DNA of 64,000 bases from Gallionella sp. (GCA_028714895.1 JAQTLM010000002.1:62001-126000); one strand, 5' to 3'; numbered from the stretch's first letter, positions 7,825-17,190 are shown. The notes: generated from the letters alone by a model not told the origin. Numbers and translations are program-made.

Positions 7825-9555
7825 TCATTTGGCGGCACCCAGAATTTTTATCCGCAGCCCCATGGGAGGCACTTCCTCCTTGTCTATGCGCACGTCCAGC
7901 ACGGTCGGCCCCGGATTGCGCAGAATCGCGTCCAAGTCGAGGCTGTCAAAATCCTCGGCGGAGCGAATCATATGGCCCGGAATGCCCATGGATTCGGCCA
8001 GCAGCCGGAAGTCCACCGGCGGCAGTTCGACCCCGATCTGTTCGGCACCGGCCAGGCGCTGGCCGTGTTTCACCATGCCCAGCGCTGCGTCGTTGAGGAT
8101 CACGAATAGCACGCAGAGTTTCTCGGCCAGCGCCACGGTCATTTCCTGGCCATTCATCAGCAAGCTGCCGTCGCCGGTGATGCAGGCCACCGGCGCGGCG
8201 GGATTGGCGAGCGCGGTGCCGACCGCGCCGCCGATAGCCCAGCCCATCGGGGCGAAATTCATCGTGACGCGCAGCCAGCCCCCTGCGCTGGCCTGGTGAT
8301 CATGCAGGTCCAGGTAATGGATCGCCCACGCAATGCTGCTGCCGGTATCGGCCAAGAAACGCGTATCGGGCGGGCAGCGCCGGCCGAGTTCGCGCATCAG
8401 GTACTGCGGCTTGATCGGCGCGGTGTCCGACACCTGCTTGGCTGGATCGTCCATCAATGCGTCCGCAGGCTTCCGCGCCGAGGTAGCGGCAAGCGATTTT
8501 CCGCCGTTCTGACGCATCATATCCAGCAGCCGCTCGAACACCGGGCGGATACGGCCGCGCACGTGCAGCCGCGCCATGGGGGAACGCAACAGGTGCACCT
8601 CGCAGGAATCGATATGCATCAGCCGGTTGTTCAGCAGCGATTCACACCAGCCGTTGCTGGAAAACTCGCTGATATCTGTACCAACTGCAAGTATCAGGTC
8701 AACACCCTTATTCTCCATCGCCGCGTCGGCGGACCGGTGGCCGGCGAACCCGAACACGCCGCGGTACGCAGAGTGGCTCGGACTGACAAGCCCCTTGGCG
8801 TCGGGCGTGACAACGAAAACCGCGCCGATTGTTTCTGCCAACTCGAGAATGAGGTCGATCGCCTCCCCACAGCCGCTGCCGATCAGTATCACCACGCGGT
8901 GCGCCTGCGCCAGTTGCGCCTGCAATTCCCGAACCGCCGCGTCATCAACAGCAGACGGCGGCAGCAGCAGATGCGCCAGATCGTAGGCCGGCCCGCTTTT
9001 CATCAGCGAGCGCTGCACGTCCACCGGGATGCTGAGGTGGACCGGGCCGGGGGTCGGCTGGTACGCGCTCAGCAGCGCAGTGGTCAGTTGTCTTTCCAGT
9101 TGGTCAGGATGGGAAATCAGCGCGCTGTAGCGTGTGCAGGTGCGAAACATGGAGACCGTGTCGATGCCCCCCATGCCTGCAGATTCCTGCATCGCCCCCC
9201 TGCCCAGCAAATGCAGCGAGGGCTGGGCGGTGATGACCAGCATCGGGATCTCGTTCTCACATGCGCAAGCCACGCCGGTGATGAGGTTGGTGGAGCCTGG
9301 GCCGGAAGTGGCACAGCACACGCCGATCCTGCCCGATTCGCGGGCGTAGCCGTCCGCCATGAAGGCTGCCCCCGTTTCGTGGCGCGCCACTACCGGGCGC
9401 GGTCCGCCGCGCCGGGCGCTGCGTGCGAGCGCGTTGTATAGCGGCTCGATGGCGCCTCCGGGCACACCAAAAACATACTCGACGCCGATTTGTTCCAGAT
9501 AGGCGACCAGCAGGTCGACCGCTTCCATGGGTTGTTTTTGCTGTATTTCTGTCAT
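7825..9555 (-). CDS. Thiamine-diphosphate enzyme of the acetolactate synthase large-subunit family
   Basis: A 576-residue ThDP-dependent enzyme with the three expected domains. The N-terminal PYR domain has the catalytic glutamate in RHETGAAFMADGYAR (about residue 60). A central FAD/NAD-fold-like domain (about 205-335) follows. The C-terminal PP domain has the ThDP/Mg site GDGSLLMNGQE...N (about 460-495). This is the acetolactate synthase / benzoylformate decarboxylase superfamily. No regulatory small subunit (ilvH) or other ilv gene is adjacent, so the substrate may differ from pyruvate. It starts at ATG 9555 and stands alone, facing the same way as the genes around it. Confidence 0.82.
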   Translation of the reverse strand: MTEIQQKQPMEAVDLLVAYLEQIGVEYVFGVPGGAIEPLYNALARSARRGGPRPVVARHETGAAFMADGYARESGRIGVCCATSGPGSTNLITGVACACENEIPMLVITAQPSLHLLGRGAMQESAGMGGIDTVSMFRTCTRYSALISHPDQLERQLTTALLSAYQPTPGPVHLSIPVDVQRSLMKSGPAYDLAHLLLPPSAVDDAAVRELQAQLAQAHRVVILIGSGCGEAIDLILELAETIGAVFVVTPDAKGLVSPSHSAYRGVFGFAGHRSADAAMENKGVDLILAVGTDISEFSSNGWCESLLNNRLMHIDSCEVHLLRSPMARLHVRGRIRPVFERLLDMMRQNGGKSLAATSARKPADALMDDPAKQVSDTAPIKPQYLMRELGRRCPPDTRFLADTGSSIAWAIHYLDLHDHQASAGGWLRVTMNFAPMGWAIGGAVGTALANPAAPVACITGDGSLLMNGQEMTVALAEKLCVLFVILNDAALGMVKHGQRLAGAEQIGVELPPVDFRLLAESMGIPGHMIRSAEDFDSLDLDAILRNPGPTVLDVRIDKEEVPPMGLRIKILGAAK

Positions 9556-9983
9556 TAACTGATCACTGATCCAGTTTCAAAACGCATCACCACTATCACT
9601 CCAACCTTGGAGACTTTGCATCTCCGCTGCGAACGAAGGATATGCTGTTCCGTGATGCGAACCAAACTGTAGCACAGAGAGCACGCTATGCCGAACAGCT
9701 CGTGATATTTCAGTCACATCAGTCTTGCCAGGTTGCAGCGTTTTCATCGCACGTTAAGTTTTGCGGATGCAGTTCTGAAGTGCAGCTCTTGTAAGAAAAT
9801 TTAGGTGGCGCGAAATGATATCCACCCTTGCGCGCTCCGTTATTTCCGCGCAGGGATGGCTCATGCAGGGATCATTTATCAGTCTTGAAAAACCGTTGAG
9901 AGGGTGGTAGGCGCAGTTTAATACATTGAAACAACGCAAGATTTTCAGCTGGCCGCTTATTTTCAGATGAATTACCCGTTTGT
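9556..9983. other. 428-bp intergenic region
   Basis: It lies upstream of the ThDP enzyme gene and downstream of mtgA. It is AT-richer than its surroundings and holds GCATCAC (about 9585) facing GTGATGC (about 9652), a possible hairpin. A 61-codon reading frame (9754-9939) has no recognisable features and is not called. Promoter elements for the ThDP gene should lie here, but I cannot place them. Confidence 0.4.
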
Positions 9984-10679
9984 TCAGGGAATTTCCGCGT
10001 CGTCCATGCGGCCTAGAATGATGCCGGTTTTGCGCAGCAGGCCGCGTGCTTCGCGGTGGGTGTCGTAATAGCGCGGATTGGGCACCATCGCGGCAAGCCT
10101 GGCGGCCTGCTCTGCATTAAGATTGGCCGCATTGGTGCGGTAGTAGTGGCGTGCGGCGGCTTCCGCGCCGAACACGCCGTTGCCCCATTCGATCACGTTG
10201 AGATAAATCTCGAAAATGCGCCGCTTGTCCATCACCGCTTCCAGCATCACGGTGATGAGCACTTCCTCACCCTTGCGCCACGGCGTGCGCTTGGTGGAGA
10301 GAAATAAATTCTTGGCGAGTTGCTGGCTGATGGTGGAGCCGCCCGCGACGATTTTGCCCTTCTTCATGTTTTTTTCGTAAGCCTTCTGGATGCCTTCCCA
10401 GTCGAAGCCCTCGTGATCGACGAACTTTGCGTCTTCAGACGCGATCAGCGCGCGCTTGAGGTTGCCGGAAATCTTCGCATAGGGCACCCACTGATATTGG
10501 AGCTCGGCATTCGGGTTTTTGTCCTGCATGATTTCCAGGCGGCTTTCCATGAACGCGCTGGTGGACGGGTTGAATTTTATCCACCAGCAGATGTGCGCGA
10601 AAATCCACAATTGGTAGAGCAGCAGCAGGGCGAAGCAAATCGCCACACCGCGCCAAGTCCAGCCCCAGAGTTTTTTCAT
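9984..10679 (-). CDS. mtgA: Monofunctional biosynthetic peptidoglycan transglycosylase
   Basis: Polymerises lipid II into glycan strands at the periplasmic face of the inner membrane (GT51 family). The start is set at ATG 10679 (MKKLWGW), giving 231 residues, the normal length. An upstream in-frame extension is made of repeat sequence. One N-terminal membrane anchor (about residues 8-30) is followed by the GT51 motifs EDAKFVDHEGFDW (catalytic Glu) and STISQQLAKNLFLS, with KGEEVLITVMLEAVMDKRRIFEIYLN further on. It lies downstream of aroE on the same strand, a common betaproteobacterial order, with a palindromic repeat in the gap. Confidence 0.93.
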   Translation of the reverse strand: MKKLWGWTWRGVAICFALLLLYQLWIFAHICWWIKFNPSTSAFMESRLEIMQDKNPNAELQYQWVPYAKISGNLKRALIASEDAKFVDHEGFDWEGIQKAYEKNMKKGKIVAGGSTISQQLAKNLFLSTKRTPWRKGEEVLITVMLEAVMDKRRIFEIYLNVIEWGNGVFGAEAAARHYYRTNAANLNAEQAARLAAMVPNPRYYDTHREARGLLRKTGIILGRMDDAEIP

Positions 10680-10692
10680 GCGGCAGAAAGCC

Positions 10693-10779
10693 GTAGCCCG
10701 GATGCAGCGCAGCGAAATCCGGGGATTGGTGGGTGAGCACAGAGTTTCCCCGGATTCCATTGCATTCCATACGGGCTAC
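10693..10779. repeat. GTAGCCCGGAT palindromic repeat
   Basis: Long inverted repeat: GTAGCCCGGATGCAGCGCAG at one end, and ATGGAATG-like sequence leading to CGGGCTAC at the other, with CCGGGGA/TCCCCGG inside. The same family occurs at 55277-55363. It sits between aroE and mtgA, directly before the mtgA start. Confidence 0.75.
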
Positions 10780-10885
10780 GTCCGTCCCTCTTAAAGAACT
10801 GGGAGTACCTCCGCCCCTTCCTCTTCAAGGGGAGGGAGTCTGCTATCACCAAGCTTAAGTCGTCGCTATTGAATGCCATCATTTT

Positions 10886-11737
10886 TTATTTCACTGCGCG
10901 GAGTGCGGAAATCACGGGTGCGGTATCGGGACGTACGCCGCGCCACAGGAAAAAAGATTCGGCGGCCTGCTCGACCAGCATGCCGAGACCGTCGGAAACC
11001 ACGGCGGCGCCATGCTCGCGCGCGAATTTCATGAACGGCGTCTCGCGCCCGTACATCATGTCGTAGGCCAGCGCACCGGGAGCGAAAATGTTGGGGGGAA
11101 GCGGAATTTCGCTGTCGGTGAGTCCGGCGGAGGTGGCATTGATGACGACATCGAATTGTTCATCTTTGAGCCCACCAAATTCAACGGCTTTAATGGAGAA
11201 GAGCCGGAATTTATCGTGCTGTTCTACAGTTTTTTTCAGGCTGGTCGCTCTTCCCAAGGTTCGATTGTAGATTACCAATTGTGACTGAGATGATTCCAGC
11301 AGTGGATGCAGCACACCAGCAGCGGCGCCGCCAGCACCAATCAGCAAAATACGTTTGCTCTTGAGCGGGAACTTGAGGTTTTGCTCAATATCTCGTACTA
11401 AGCCGATGCCATCCGTGTTACGGCCGATAATTTCATTATTCAAGAAAATAAGAGTATTTACGGCATCGGCTTCATGGCTTGAATTTATTGCATCAATAAC
11501 TTCATTGCTGACATTATTGGAAATTCTGAATGCCTCGAATTTGAACGGCACTGTGACATTGCAGCCCTTGTAGCCTTCCTTGCGCAGCCGCTCGATAGTC
11601 GCGGCAAAACCATCCAGCGGCGCGAGGATGGCCTCATAGCCGATGTCCTCTCCGGTCTGTTTGGCGAACATGCTGTGGATCAGCGGCGATTTGCTGTGGG
11701 CGATGGGGTTGCCGAGGACGGCGTAGCGATCAGTCAT
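10886..11737 (-). CDS. aroE: Shikimate dehydrogenase (NADP)
   Basis: Reduces 3-dehydroshikimate to shikimate in the aromatic amino acid pathway. It has 283 residues. The substrate-binding N-terminal domain has YAVLGNPIAHSKSP and the catalytic Lys in NVTVPFKF; NTDGIG carries the catalytic Asp. The NADP domain has GAGGAAAGVL (about 130-140). The start is ATG 11737. The gene is a mosaic in base composition. Roughly 11160-11560 (about residues 60-190) is clearly AT-richer, with codons such as ATT, AAT and TTA, while both ends match the GC-rich neighbours. The two ends and all motifs remain in frame, so it should be functional. Confidence 0.93.
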   Translation of the reverse strand: MTDRYAVLGNPIAHSKSPLIHSMFAKQTGEDIGYEAILAPLDGFAATIERLRKEGYKGCNVTVPFKFEAFRISNNVSNEVIDAINSSHEADAVNTLIFLNNEIIGRNTDGIGLVRDIEQNLKFPLKSKRILLIGAGGAAAGVLHPLLESSQSQLVIYNRTLGRATSLKKTVEQHDKFRLFSIKAVEFGGLKDEQFDVVINATSAGLTDSEIPLPPNIFAPGALAYDMMYGRETPFMKFAREHGAAVVSDGLGMLVEQAAESFFLWRGVRPDTAPVISALRAVK

Positions 11738-11869
11738 GGATATTGAACCGAAAAAATGGCGCTATTTGGACTTTCTGATTATAAAGGCTGCTGGTCTAAT
11801 CGCAGCCTAAAGTTTTTCCGGAAATGCCGGGATTAAGGCTTTCGGGAAAATGCCGAATTGGGGAGTTAT

Positions 11870-13504
11870 ATGGGAGAAGTCATGGGGAATGTGGGGGAGC
11901 GGTTGCATAACCTGAAGGTCAGCGCCAAGCTGCGCCTGTCGTTTGGCCTGGTCGTGGGGTTGATGGTGGGGATGGCTGCGGTCACGCAGTTTTACCTGGG
12001 CGAGATGAACAACAAGTGGCGCAAGATCGAGCAACAAGTGTTCGTCTGGCAGGACGCCAACATGGAAATCTATCGCTACCTTGGCGATGGCGTGCACCAT
12101 TTCAAAAACTATGTGCTGCGCAATGGGGACTATGAAGCAAAGTTCCGCGACGACATGGGCAAACTGCTGGGCGCGGTCGATAAATACCAGAAGGCCGGGG
12201 GGGTCGAAGCCGAAGCCCAGAGCCAGTTGAACGAAATCAGGAACGCGGTGGGCGCATATCTTGTCGCTCTCGATCAACTCAAGAAACTCAAGGCTGAAGG
12301 TGCATCCATTACCGACCAGGACAAGGGCATCAACGGCGCCGACAAACCCATTGCCGCGGCGGCAGCCAAGCTGAAGGAAATCACCGAGCGCGAATTTAGA
12401 AAGGCATCCAGTCAGTTCGGGGCTCTTCAGCAATCCACACTGCGCATCGCGTTAATCATGGGGATCATTGCCATCATCTGTGCCGTGGCATTTGCGCTGT
12501 TGTTGACGCGGAGTCTGATGCGTCAGCTGGGCGGCGACCCGGCAGAGGTCGCGCAGGTCATCGGTGTGATGGCGGCGGGTGATTTTTCGGCGCAGTCGGC
12601 CCGTGCGGCAGACGGTAGCCTGCTGGCCAATGCCCAGGATATGCAGTCACGCCTGCGCGACATGATCGCCACAGTAAAAATGCAGGCCACCCAGGTTGGC
12701 GGCATGGCGGAACAATTGGCGGCGGCGGCGCGGCAGATCACGGAGAACGTCAACCATGAATCGGATGCGGTGAGCGGAATGGCTGCTGCAATTGAGGAAA
12801 TGAGCGTTTCTTCCACCCATATCAGCGATCAGGGGAGCAACGCCAAACAAATTGCCGATCATTCGCGCGCAAACTCCGAGCAAGGGGCGCAGGTGGTCAA
12901 CAAGACGGTGACTGGGCTGCTGGAGGTCGCGCAACAGATCGAAACGGCATCAGCAGAAGTTTCCCGGTTGGGGGGCGATGCTTCGCGTATCAGCGACGTG
13001 GTGAAAACCATCAAGGAAATTGCCGACCAAACCAATTTGCTGGCGCTCAATGCGGCAATCGAAGCGGCGCGTGCCGGCGAGCAGGGCCGCGGTTTTGCGG
13101 TAGTGGCTGACGAGGTGCGCAAGCTCGCCGAGCGCACGGCCAACGCCACGGCGGAGATCAATCAGATGTCTGCCAAGATAGGCGATGTCGCCAGCCATGC
13201 GCTGGCCGGCATGGATAAGGTGGTGAACACCACGCGCCAAGGGGTGCGTGATGCCGAGGTCGCGCAAAGTTCCATTGTTGGCATCCAGCAGAGCTTTGGC
13301 GAAGTATCGGGTGCAATCGATGACATTTCCTGCGCGCTTGCCGAGCAAAACGCTGCGGCAACCGACCTGGCAAAACGCACCGAGCAGGTTGCGCAGATGT
13401 CCGAAGAGAACTCCAGCGCGGCGCGCAGCCTGCTGGATCTTGCAACTGAGCTGGAGCAAAAGGCGGCGCAGGTGCGCGGGGCGGTTGATGTGTTCCGCGT
13501 GTAG
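11870..13504 (+). CDS. Methyl-accepting chemotaxis protein
   Basis: Transmembrane chemoreceptor of about 544 residues. The first membrane helix (about 24-42) is followed by a helical periplasmic sensor of about 150 residues, a second membrane helix (about 190-210), HAMP, and the long cytoplasmic signalling coiled coil. That coiled coil contains the hallmark hairpin tip [20 protein letters not shown], which contacts CheA/CheW. There is no C-terminal CheR-tethering pentapeptide. ATG 11870 follows GGGGAG, and ATG 11882 follows GGGAG with better spacing and is equally possible. No che genes are nearby, so this is an orphan receptor. The gene is divergent from aroE. Confidence 0.9.
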   Translation: MGEVMGNVGERLHNLKVSAKLRLSFGLVVGLMVGMAAVTQFYLGEMNNKWRKIEQQVFVWQDANMEIYRYLGDGVHHFKNYVLRNGDYEAKFRDDMGKLLGAVDKYQKAGGVEAEAQSQLNEIRNAVGAYLVALDQLKKLKAEGASITDQDKGINGADKPIAAAAAKLKEITEREFRKASSQFGALQQSTLRIALIMGIIAIICAVAFALLLTRSLMRQLGGDPAEVAQVIGVMAAGDFSAQSARAADGSLLANAQDMQSRLRDMIATVKMQATQVGGMAEQLAAAARQITENVNHESDAVSGMAAAIEEMSVSSTHISDQGSNAKQIADHSRANSEQGAQVVNKTVTGLLEVAQQIETASAEVSRLGGDASRISDVVKTIKEIADQTNLLALNAAIEAARAGEQGRGFAVVADEVRKLAERTANATAEINQMSAKIGDVASHALAGMDKVVNTTRQGVRDAEVAQSSIVGIQQSFGEVSGAIDDISCALAEQNAAATDLAKRTEQVAQMSEENSSAARSLLDLATELEQKAAQVRGAVDVFRV

Positions 13505-13570
13505 CGAATGCGAAGTCCTTTGCCCGGTTGCCGGTCTGCGCATAAGCGCTGAGGTAACGCAAGGCTAGGG

Positions 13571-14422
13571 TTATTCGCTTTCCAGCCGGTCCGACGAGGT
13601 GAACGTCCAGGTGCGCGTGATGACCAGGATGTCGGTGTCTTTGCGAATGTCCGGCGGCAGCGGCGCGTAGGGGGCGGCGAGCTTGACGATGCGCATCGCC
13701 GCCGCATCCAGAAGGCGGTTGCCCGATGACCTGCTCACCTCAATAGGCCCCAGGCTGCCGTCCGCATTGATCGACACGCTGAGTTTCAGGCTGCCGAAAA
13801 TTCTTTGCTGGCGCGCCTGTTCCGGGTAATTCAGGTTGCCGATGCGTTCCACCTTGATGCGCCAGTCTTCGATGTATTGCGCGAAACGGTATTCCCGCGT
13901 GCGTGCGCCGATGAATTTGCGCCGCGGCTGCTTTTGGTAAGCATCCCAATTTTTGTTGATCTGCGCTTCGAGGCGCGTGATCTCCAGGCTTTTTTGCACC
14001 AGTTCTTCGCCGCTGCTGGCATCGTTGCTTTGCTGTTTCTTGAGTTCCGGTTGCGCCACCTTGTGATCGCTCTTCAGCCGGGTCAGCATCCGTTTCGATT
14101 CTTCCTCAAGCTGCGCAACGCGCTTGGCGATCTGCTCGGGGGTGAACTGCTGGTCGTCGCGTATCGCGGGCAGCGGGGTCTTGGCTTGCCGGTCATCGGC
14201 GGTATTGCCGCCGCCATCCAGATTGGCCTGCGCCAGCGCATCGGCTTTTGCCGGCCTGGATTTCGACTTGGCGTTGACCAGCACCACTTGCAGCGGCTGT
14301 ATGAAGTCAATCGTGCTGCGCGGATCGGGCAGCACCAGCGCGACGCCGAACAACGCGAAGGCGTGCAGTGCGATGGAGAAAGTCATCGCCACAGACAGGC
14401 GCGTTTTCAGCGCGGCTAGCAA
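13571..14422 (-). CDS. TonB-family energy transducer-like protein
   Basis: A 283-residue protein with one N-terminal membrane helix (FSIALHAFALFGVALVL). A long charged, helical periplasmic spacer with EEESKR-rich coiled-coil character and a C-terminal TonB-like domain (about 195-275: LNYPEQARQQRIFGSLKLSV, then LPPDI) follow. It would couple the proton-motive force to outer-membrane receptors if ExbBD partners exist elsewhere. None are adjacent, and the Pro-rich linker of classical TonB is absent. The start is a TTG at 14422 preceded by AAGGTG; ATG 14386 inside the membrane helix is less likely. The gene follows the RNase gene on the same strand. Confidence 0.82.
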   Translation of the reverse strand: MLAALKTRLSVAMTFSIALHAFALFGVALVLPDPRSTIDFIQPLQVVLVNAKSKSRPAKADALAQANLDGGGNTADDRQAKTPLPAIRDDQQFTPEQIAKRVAQLEEESKRMLTRLKSDHKVAQPELKKQQSNDASSGEELVQKSLEITRLEAQINKNWDAYQKQPRRKFIGARTREYRFAQYIEDWRIKVERIGNLNYPEQARQQRIFGSLKLSVSINADGSLGPIEVSRSSGNRLLDAAAMRIVKLAAPYAPLPPDIRKDTDILVITRTWTFTSSDRLESE

Positions 14423-14469
14423 GCTGCACCTTCTTCAAGGGAATACGCAGCCTTGAAGTGCGTAAGGAG

Positions 14470-14517
14470 GTGCGAGGCTGGCATTCCCGCACCGGACGCT
14501 TGCGCGCACCGTGTCAT
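14470..14517. repeat. GACACGG-type repeat, partial copy at the end of the RNase gene
   Basis: Read on the minus strand it begins TGACACGGTGCGCGCA and continues GGTGCGGGAATGCCA. These blocks recur in the in-frame insertion of slmA (31672-31750) and, more diverged, in aat (46029-46113). It abuts the stop codon of the RNase gene. Confidence 0.5.
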
Positions 14518-16508
14518 GCCGCCGCCTCCCCCTCCACCGTTGCGACAAAGCGCGTCTGCACATCCAGGTCGAGCAAATCAATCGAAACGATGGCCAATTG
14601 CACAAGGGTATTGGCGGGCAATTCCGGCAACGATGGCGCACGGAAAGTCAGCGGAATACCGGCGACCTTCACCAGATTTTCGCGCAGTACGACAGCGTTA
14701 ACGATAATCTCCGGTAGGGGCGATTCATGAATCGCCCGTACGGGGGCATTAGCCAGCTTTGCCTGCTCCTGCTGTAGCCAGCGCAAACACCAATAGCGTT
14801 CCATGTGCCGCTGAAAGTCGTTGTAGATGGCGTACATGGTATCGAAATCGCGCATCGTGGCGTACAGCGCGGTGTCGTTCTTGGGATAGGCCGGTTCTTC
14901 ATCGCGCAACATCGCGATGATCTGGCGCTGGTTTACCATATCCACGTAGCGGCGCAGCGGCGAGCTCGACCACATGTATTGCGCCACACCCAGGCCCTGA
15001 TGCGGTGCGGCCACCGTGCTCATCTTGACCTTGCCGTTTTGCTGCGTGCGGTAGATGCCGACGAAGCCGTGCTCGGCAAGGTGCTTGCCCCATTCGCTGT
15101 TCACCAGGATCATCAGTTCGGAAACCACCTTGTCGATCGGCGAGCCGCGCCGCCGCTGCGTGATGCTGACGCGGTCATTCGGGTGCCCGGCCATAACCAG
15201 CGACTTGGCGGGTGTTGTTTGCCCGCCTAGTTGAATGGCTAGTGGTTCCATCAAAAGCTCTTCGGACTCGATATGGAAGTTGTAATCAACCTGTTGCGCG
15301 CTGTTGTCGGAAGGCTTGCCGCGCCCGGCTTCCAGTTTCTGTACCAGACTCCACAGCAGCGTCAGCTCATTCGCATAAGGGTAATCGAGCTTGCCCGCCG
15401 CCAGCGTCTCCTCGTTGAACAGCGGTTCCAGCGTGTCATGGCGCAGGTTTGCGGCGATATGGATGCGCTCGACGCGGCTTTCGTGACCCAATATCGCCAG
15501 CGTTTCCCCATCCAGCTCGTTATACATCGACAGCGCCGGACACACGCGATCCGCGCATAGCGTGAAGGCTTTCACCACGCTGTCCGGCAGCATGGTGATT
15601 TTCTGTCCCGGCATATACACGGTGGATAGCCGTGCTGCGGCAAGTTTGTCGCCTGCCGAATCACGCGGCATGCCCAGCGTGGGTGCGGCGATATGCACGC
15701 CGATACGCCAGTTGCCGTTGGCCAGTTTTTCCACCGAGAACGCATCGTCGATTTCCGTCGTGGTCGCGTCATCGATGCTGAAAGCGTTGACGCCAGCCAG
15801 CGGCAATTCATCCCATGCGCTTAATTCGACGGGCGGAAAGTCCGTGCCGTCGGGGAAGTGCTCGAGCAGGAATTTCTGTAAATGATAATCGTGCGTGGAA
15901 GGCAACGCGCCGCAGCGTTGCAGCAGATGCGCGGCGGATAAATGCGTTGCCGCACAGGCCGCTTCCAGCGCCTTGACTTCGAGGGTGTTGCGATCCGGTT
16001 TGTAGAGCAATTGCGTGAGAAGTTCAGCGAATTCGGCCGGCAACTCGAAGCGGCAAAGCTGCTCGGTGTAGCGCGCCTGCAACGCTAAAGCCTGACGCTT
16101 TTTCTCGGCTCCGGCCAGCGCGGCCTTGAGCACATCCGGCGGTGCGGCGCGGTAGCGGCCCTTGCCTTTCTTGTGGAAATAGATCGGCGCGCTGTGCAGG
16201 CGGATCAGCGCGGCGGCGGCCTCCAATGAATTCGGTGCATGACCGAAATATTCGGCGGCGATTTGCTCGAAGCCGAACTCGTCCGGCGGACAGCATTCCC
16301 ACAGGAAATCCACTTCGATACCTGCGGCAGCCGATTCGGCCTGGGCTAAAAAATCGGCCAAGGCGGGCTGGGTGAAACGCAGCATCACATTGGCTGCCTT
16401 GACCTTGCTGCGCTTGCCGGAAACGTTTTCAACCTGGAGTGAGGTGGTGTTATCGGCCATGATGCTGCCGACCTTGAAACTGCCGTCTTCTTCGTAAAGG
16501 ATATTCAT
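14514..16508 (-). CDS. rnb: RNase II/RNase R family 3'-5' exoribonuclease
   Basis: Processive 3'-5' exoribonuclease of the RNB family, about 664 residues. The catalytic centre SIDDATTTEIDDAFSVE with its metal-binding aspartates is present at about residue 240-256. Further RNB blocks follow, including RLSTVYMPGQKITMLP and SSSPLRRYVDMVNQ (arginines of the active site). The start is set at ATG 16508 (MNILYEEDG); the longer frame lacks a family-like N-terminus. Between FHIE and NDRVSITQRRRGSPID, where I expect these blocks to be nearly adjacent, there are about 22 extra residues (about 418-440) encoded by a dispersed palindromic repeat. The frame stays open, so the enzyme is probably made with a loop insertion. 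Confidence 0.9.
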   Translation of the reverse strand: MNILYEEDGSFKVGSIMADNTTSLQVENVSGKRSKVKAANVMLRFTQPALADFLAQAESAAAGIEVDFLWECCPPDEFGFEQIAAEYFGHAPNSLEAAAALIRLHSAPIYFHKKGKGRYRAAPPDVLKAALAGAEKKRQALALQARYTEQLCRFELPAEFAELLTQLLYKPDRNTLEVKALEAACAATHLSAAHLLQRCGALPSTHDYHLQKFLLEHFPDGTDFPPVELSAWDELPLAGVNAFSIDDATTTEIDDAFSVEKLANGNWRIGVHIAAPTLGMPRDSAGDKLAAARLSTVYMPGQKITMLPDSVVKAFTLCADRVCPALSMYNELDGETLAILGHESRVERIHIAANLRHDTLEPLFNEETLAAGKLDYPYANELTLLWSLVQKLEAGRGKPSDNSAQQVDYNFHIESEELLMEPLAIQLGGQTTPAKSLVMAGHPNDRVSITQRRRGSPIDKVVSELMILVNSEWGKHLAEHGFVGIYRTQQNGKVKMSTVAAPHQGLGVAQYMWSSSPLRRYVDMVNQRQIIAMLRDEEPAYPKNDTALYATMRDFDTMYAIYNDFQRHMERYWCLRWLQQEQAKLANAPVRAIHESPLPEIIVNAVVLRENLVKVAGIPLTFRAPSLPELPANTLVQLAIVSIDLLDLDVQTRFVATVEGEAAA
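15193..15250. repeat. Palindromic coding repeat, copy 2 (inside the RNase gene)
   Basis: Same flanks as the copies at 5304 and 40567 (ATAACCAGCGACTTGG... and ...CCTAGTTGAATGGCTAGTGG). The stem CGACTTGGCGGG / CCCGCCTAGTTG has different base pairs from the other copies but the same T-T mismatch. In the gene it encodes about PLAIQLGGQTTPAKSLVM. Confidence 0.85.
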
Positions 16509-16576
16509 GAGGGGGTGAGTGAAAATTTGCCGCAGATTATAGCAGCACGCGGCGGCGATCCCCGGCGCCGCAGGCA

Positions 16577-16601
16577 ACAAAAAGCCGGTTCACACCGGCT
16601 T
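16577..16601 (-). terminator. Rho-independent terminator of the cytochrome c gene
   Basis: AAGCCGGT / ACCGGCTT hairpin (16582-16589 and 16594-16601) with a 4-base loop. It is followed on the minus strand by TTTTTGTT, 20 bases after the cytochrome stop. Confidence 0.8.
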
Positions 16602-16621
16602 CTTTGACGGGTAGTGCAACC

Positions 16622-16939
16622 CTACTTCTGACCCAGAATCCACGCCACCATGGCTTTGATGTCGCCATCGCTGATGGATCTTGCGGTGGGAGGCATGGGC
16701 ATGGTGCCGAAAGCACCTGCACCGCCATTGCGTACCTTGGCTTCCAGCCTGGCTTGGGCGCCTTTGTCACCCTTGTATTTAGCGGCAATACCCGCCAGCG
16801 CCGGGCCTAGCGATTTGCCGGCGGCGGCATGGCATGCGCCGCAATTATTCTGCTTGAACAGAGCTGCGCCATCGCCTGCGGCGAAAGCGGTAGCGGAAAC
16901 GGACAAGGCGGCAGTCAACGCGAGATAATGAATTTTCAT
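16622..16939 (-). CDS. Small periplasmic class I cytochrome c (c5/c551 type)
   Basis: A 105-residue protein: signal peptide (MKIHYLALTAALSVSATAFA) and a single haem-binding CGACH at about residues 33-37, with GTMPMPPTARSISD later supplying the axial Met. The mature size of about 85 residues fits a soluble electron carrier such as cytochrome c5/c551. It is a single gene with its own terminator. Its redox partners cannot be read here. Confidence 0.92.
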   Translation of the reverse strand: MKIHYLALTAALSVSATAFAAGDGAALFKQNNCGACHAAAGKSLGPALAGIAAKYKGDKGAQARLEAKVRNGGAGAFGTMPMPPTARSISDGDIKAMVAWILGQK

Positions 16940-16985
16940 AATGGCTTCCTTCGATTAAGTAATTGGCGGGTGAGATATATTTTTT

Positions 16986-17094
16986 GGAGCCTCTAAAAAC
17001 CCGTCATGCCGGACTTGATCCGGCATCCAGCGGCTTGATTTAACTGGATTCCCGCCTTCGCGGGAATGACGAAATTGATATTTTTAGAGATGCC
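16986..17094. repeat. MITE-like element A with CTCTAAAAA terminal inverted repeats
   Basis: Ends GGAGCCTCTAAAAA and TTTTTAGAGATGCC are inverted copies. The inside holds two palindromes: CATGCCGGACTTGATCCGGCATC and TTCCCGCCTTCGCGGGAA. The terminal sequence resembles those of elements at 23729-23870 and 45494-45633. It lies in the 250-bp gap between the cytochrome gene and lipA. Confidence 0.6.
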
Positions 17095-17190
17095 TTTTTG
17101 TTGGTATTTGATGCCCTGTTAAATCAAACGGGTTGAATATAACCAACGAATAGACTGGCTGATCGCTTATTGGTTCCCATTGGCAGTGTG

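Noticed and set aside
9754-9939. 61-codon minus-strand frame in the 9.6-10 kb gap
   Set aside because: No recognisable domain, no good ribosome-binding site, and AT-rich intergenic composition.
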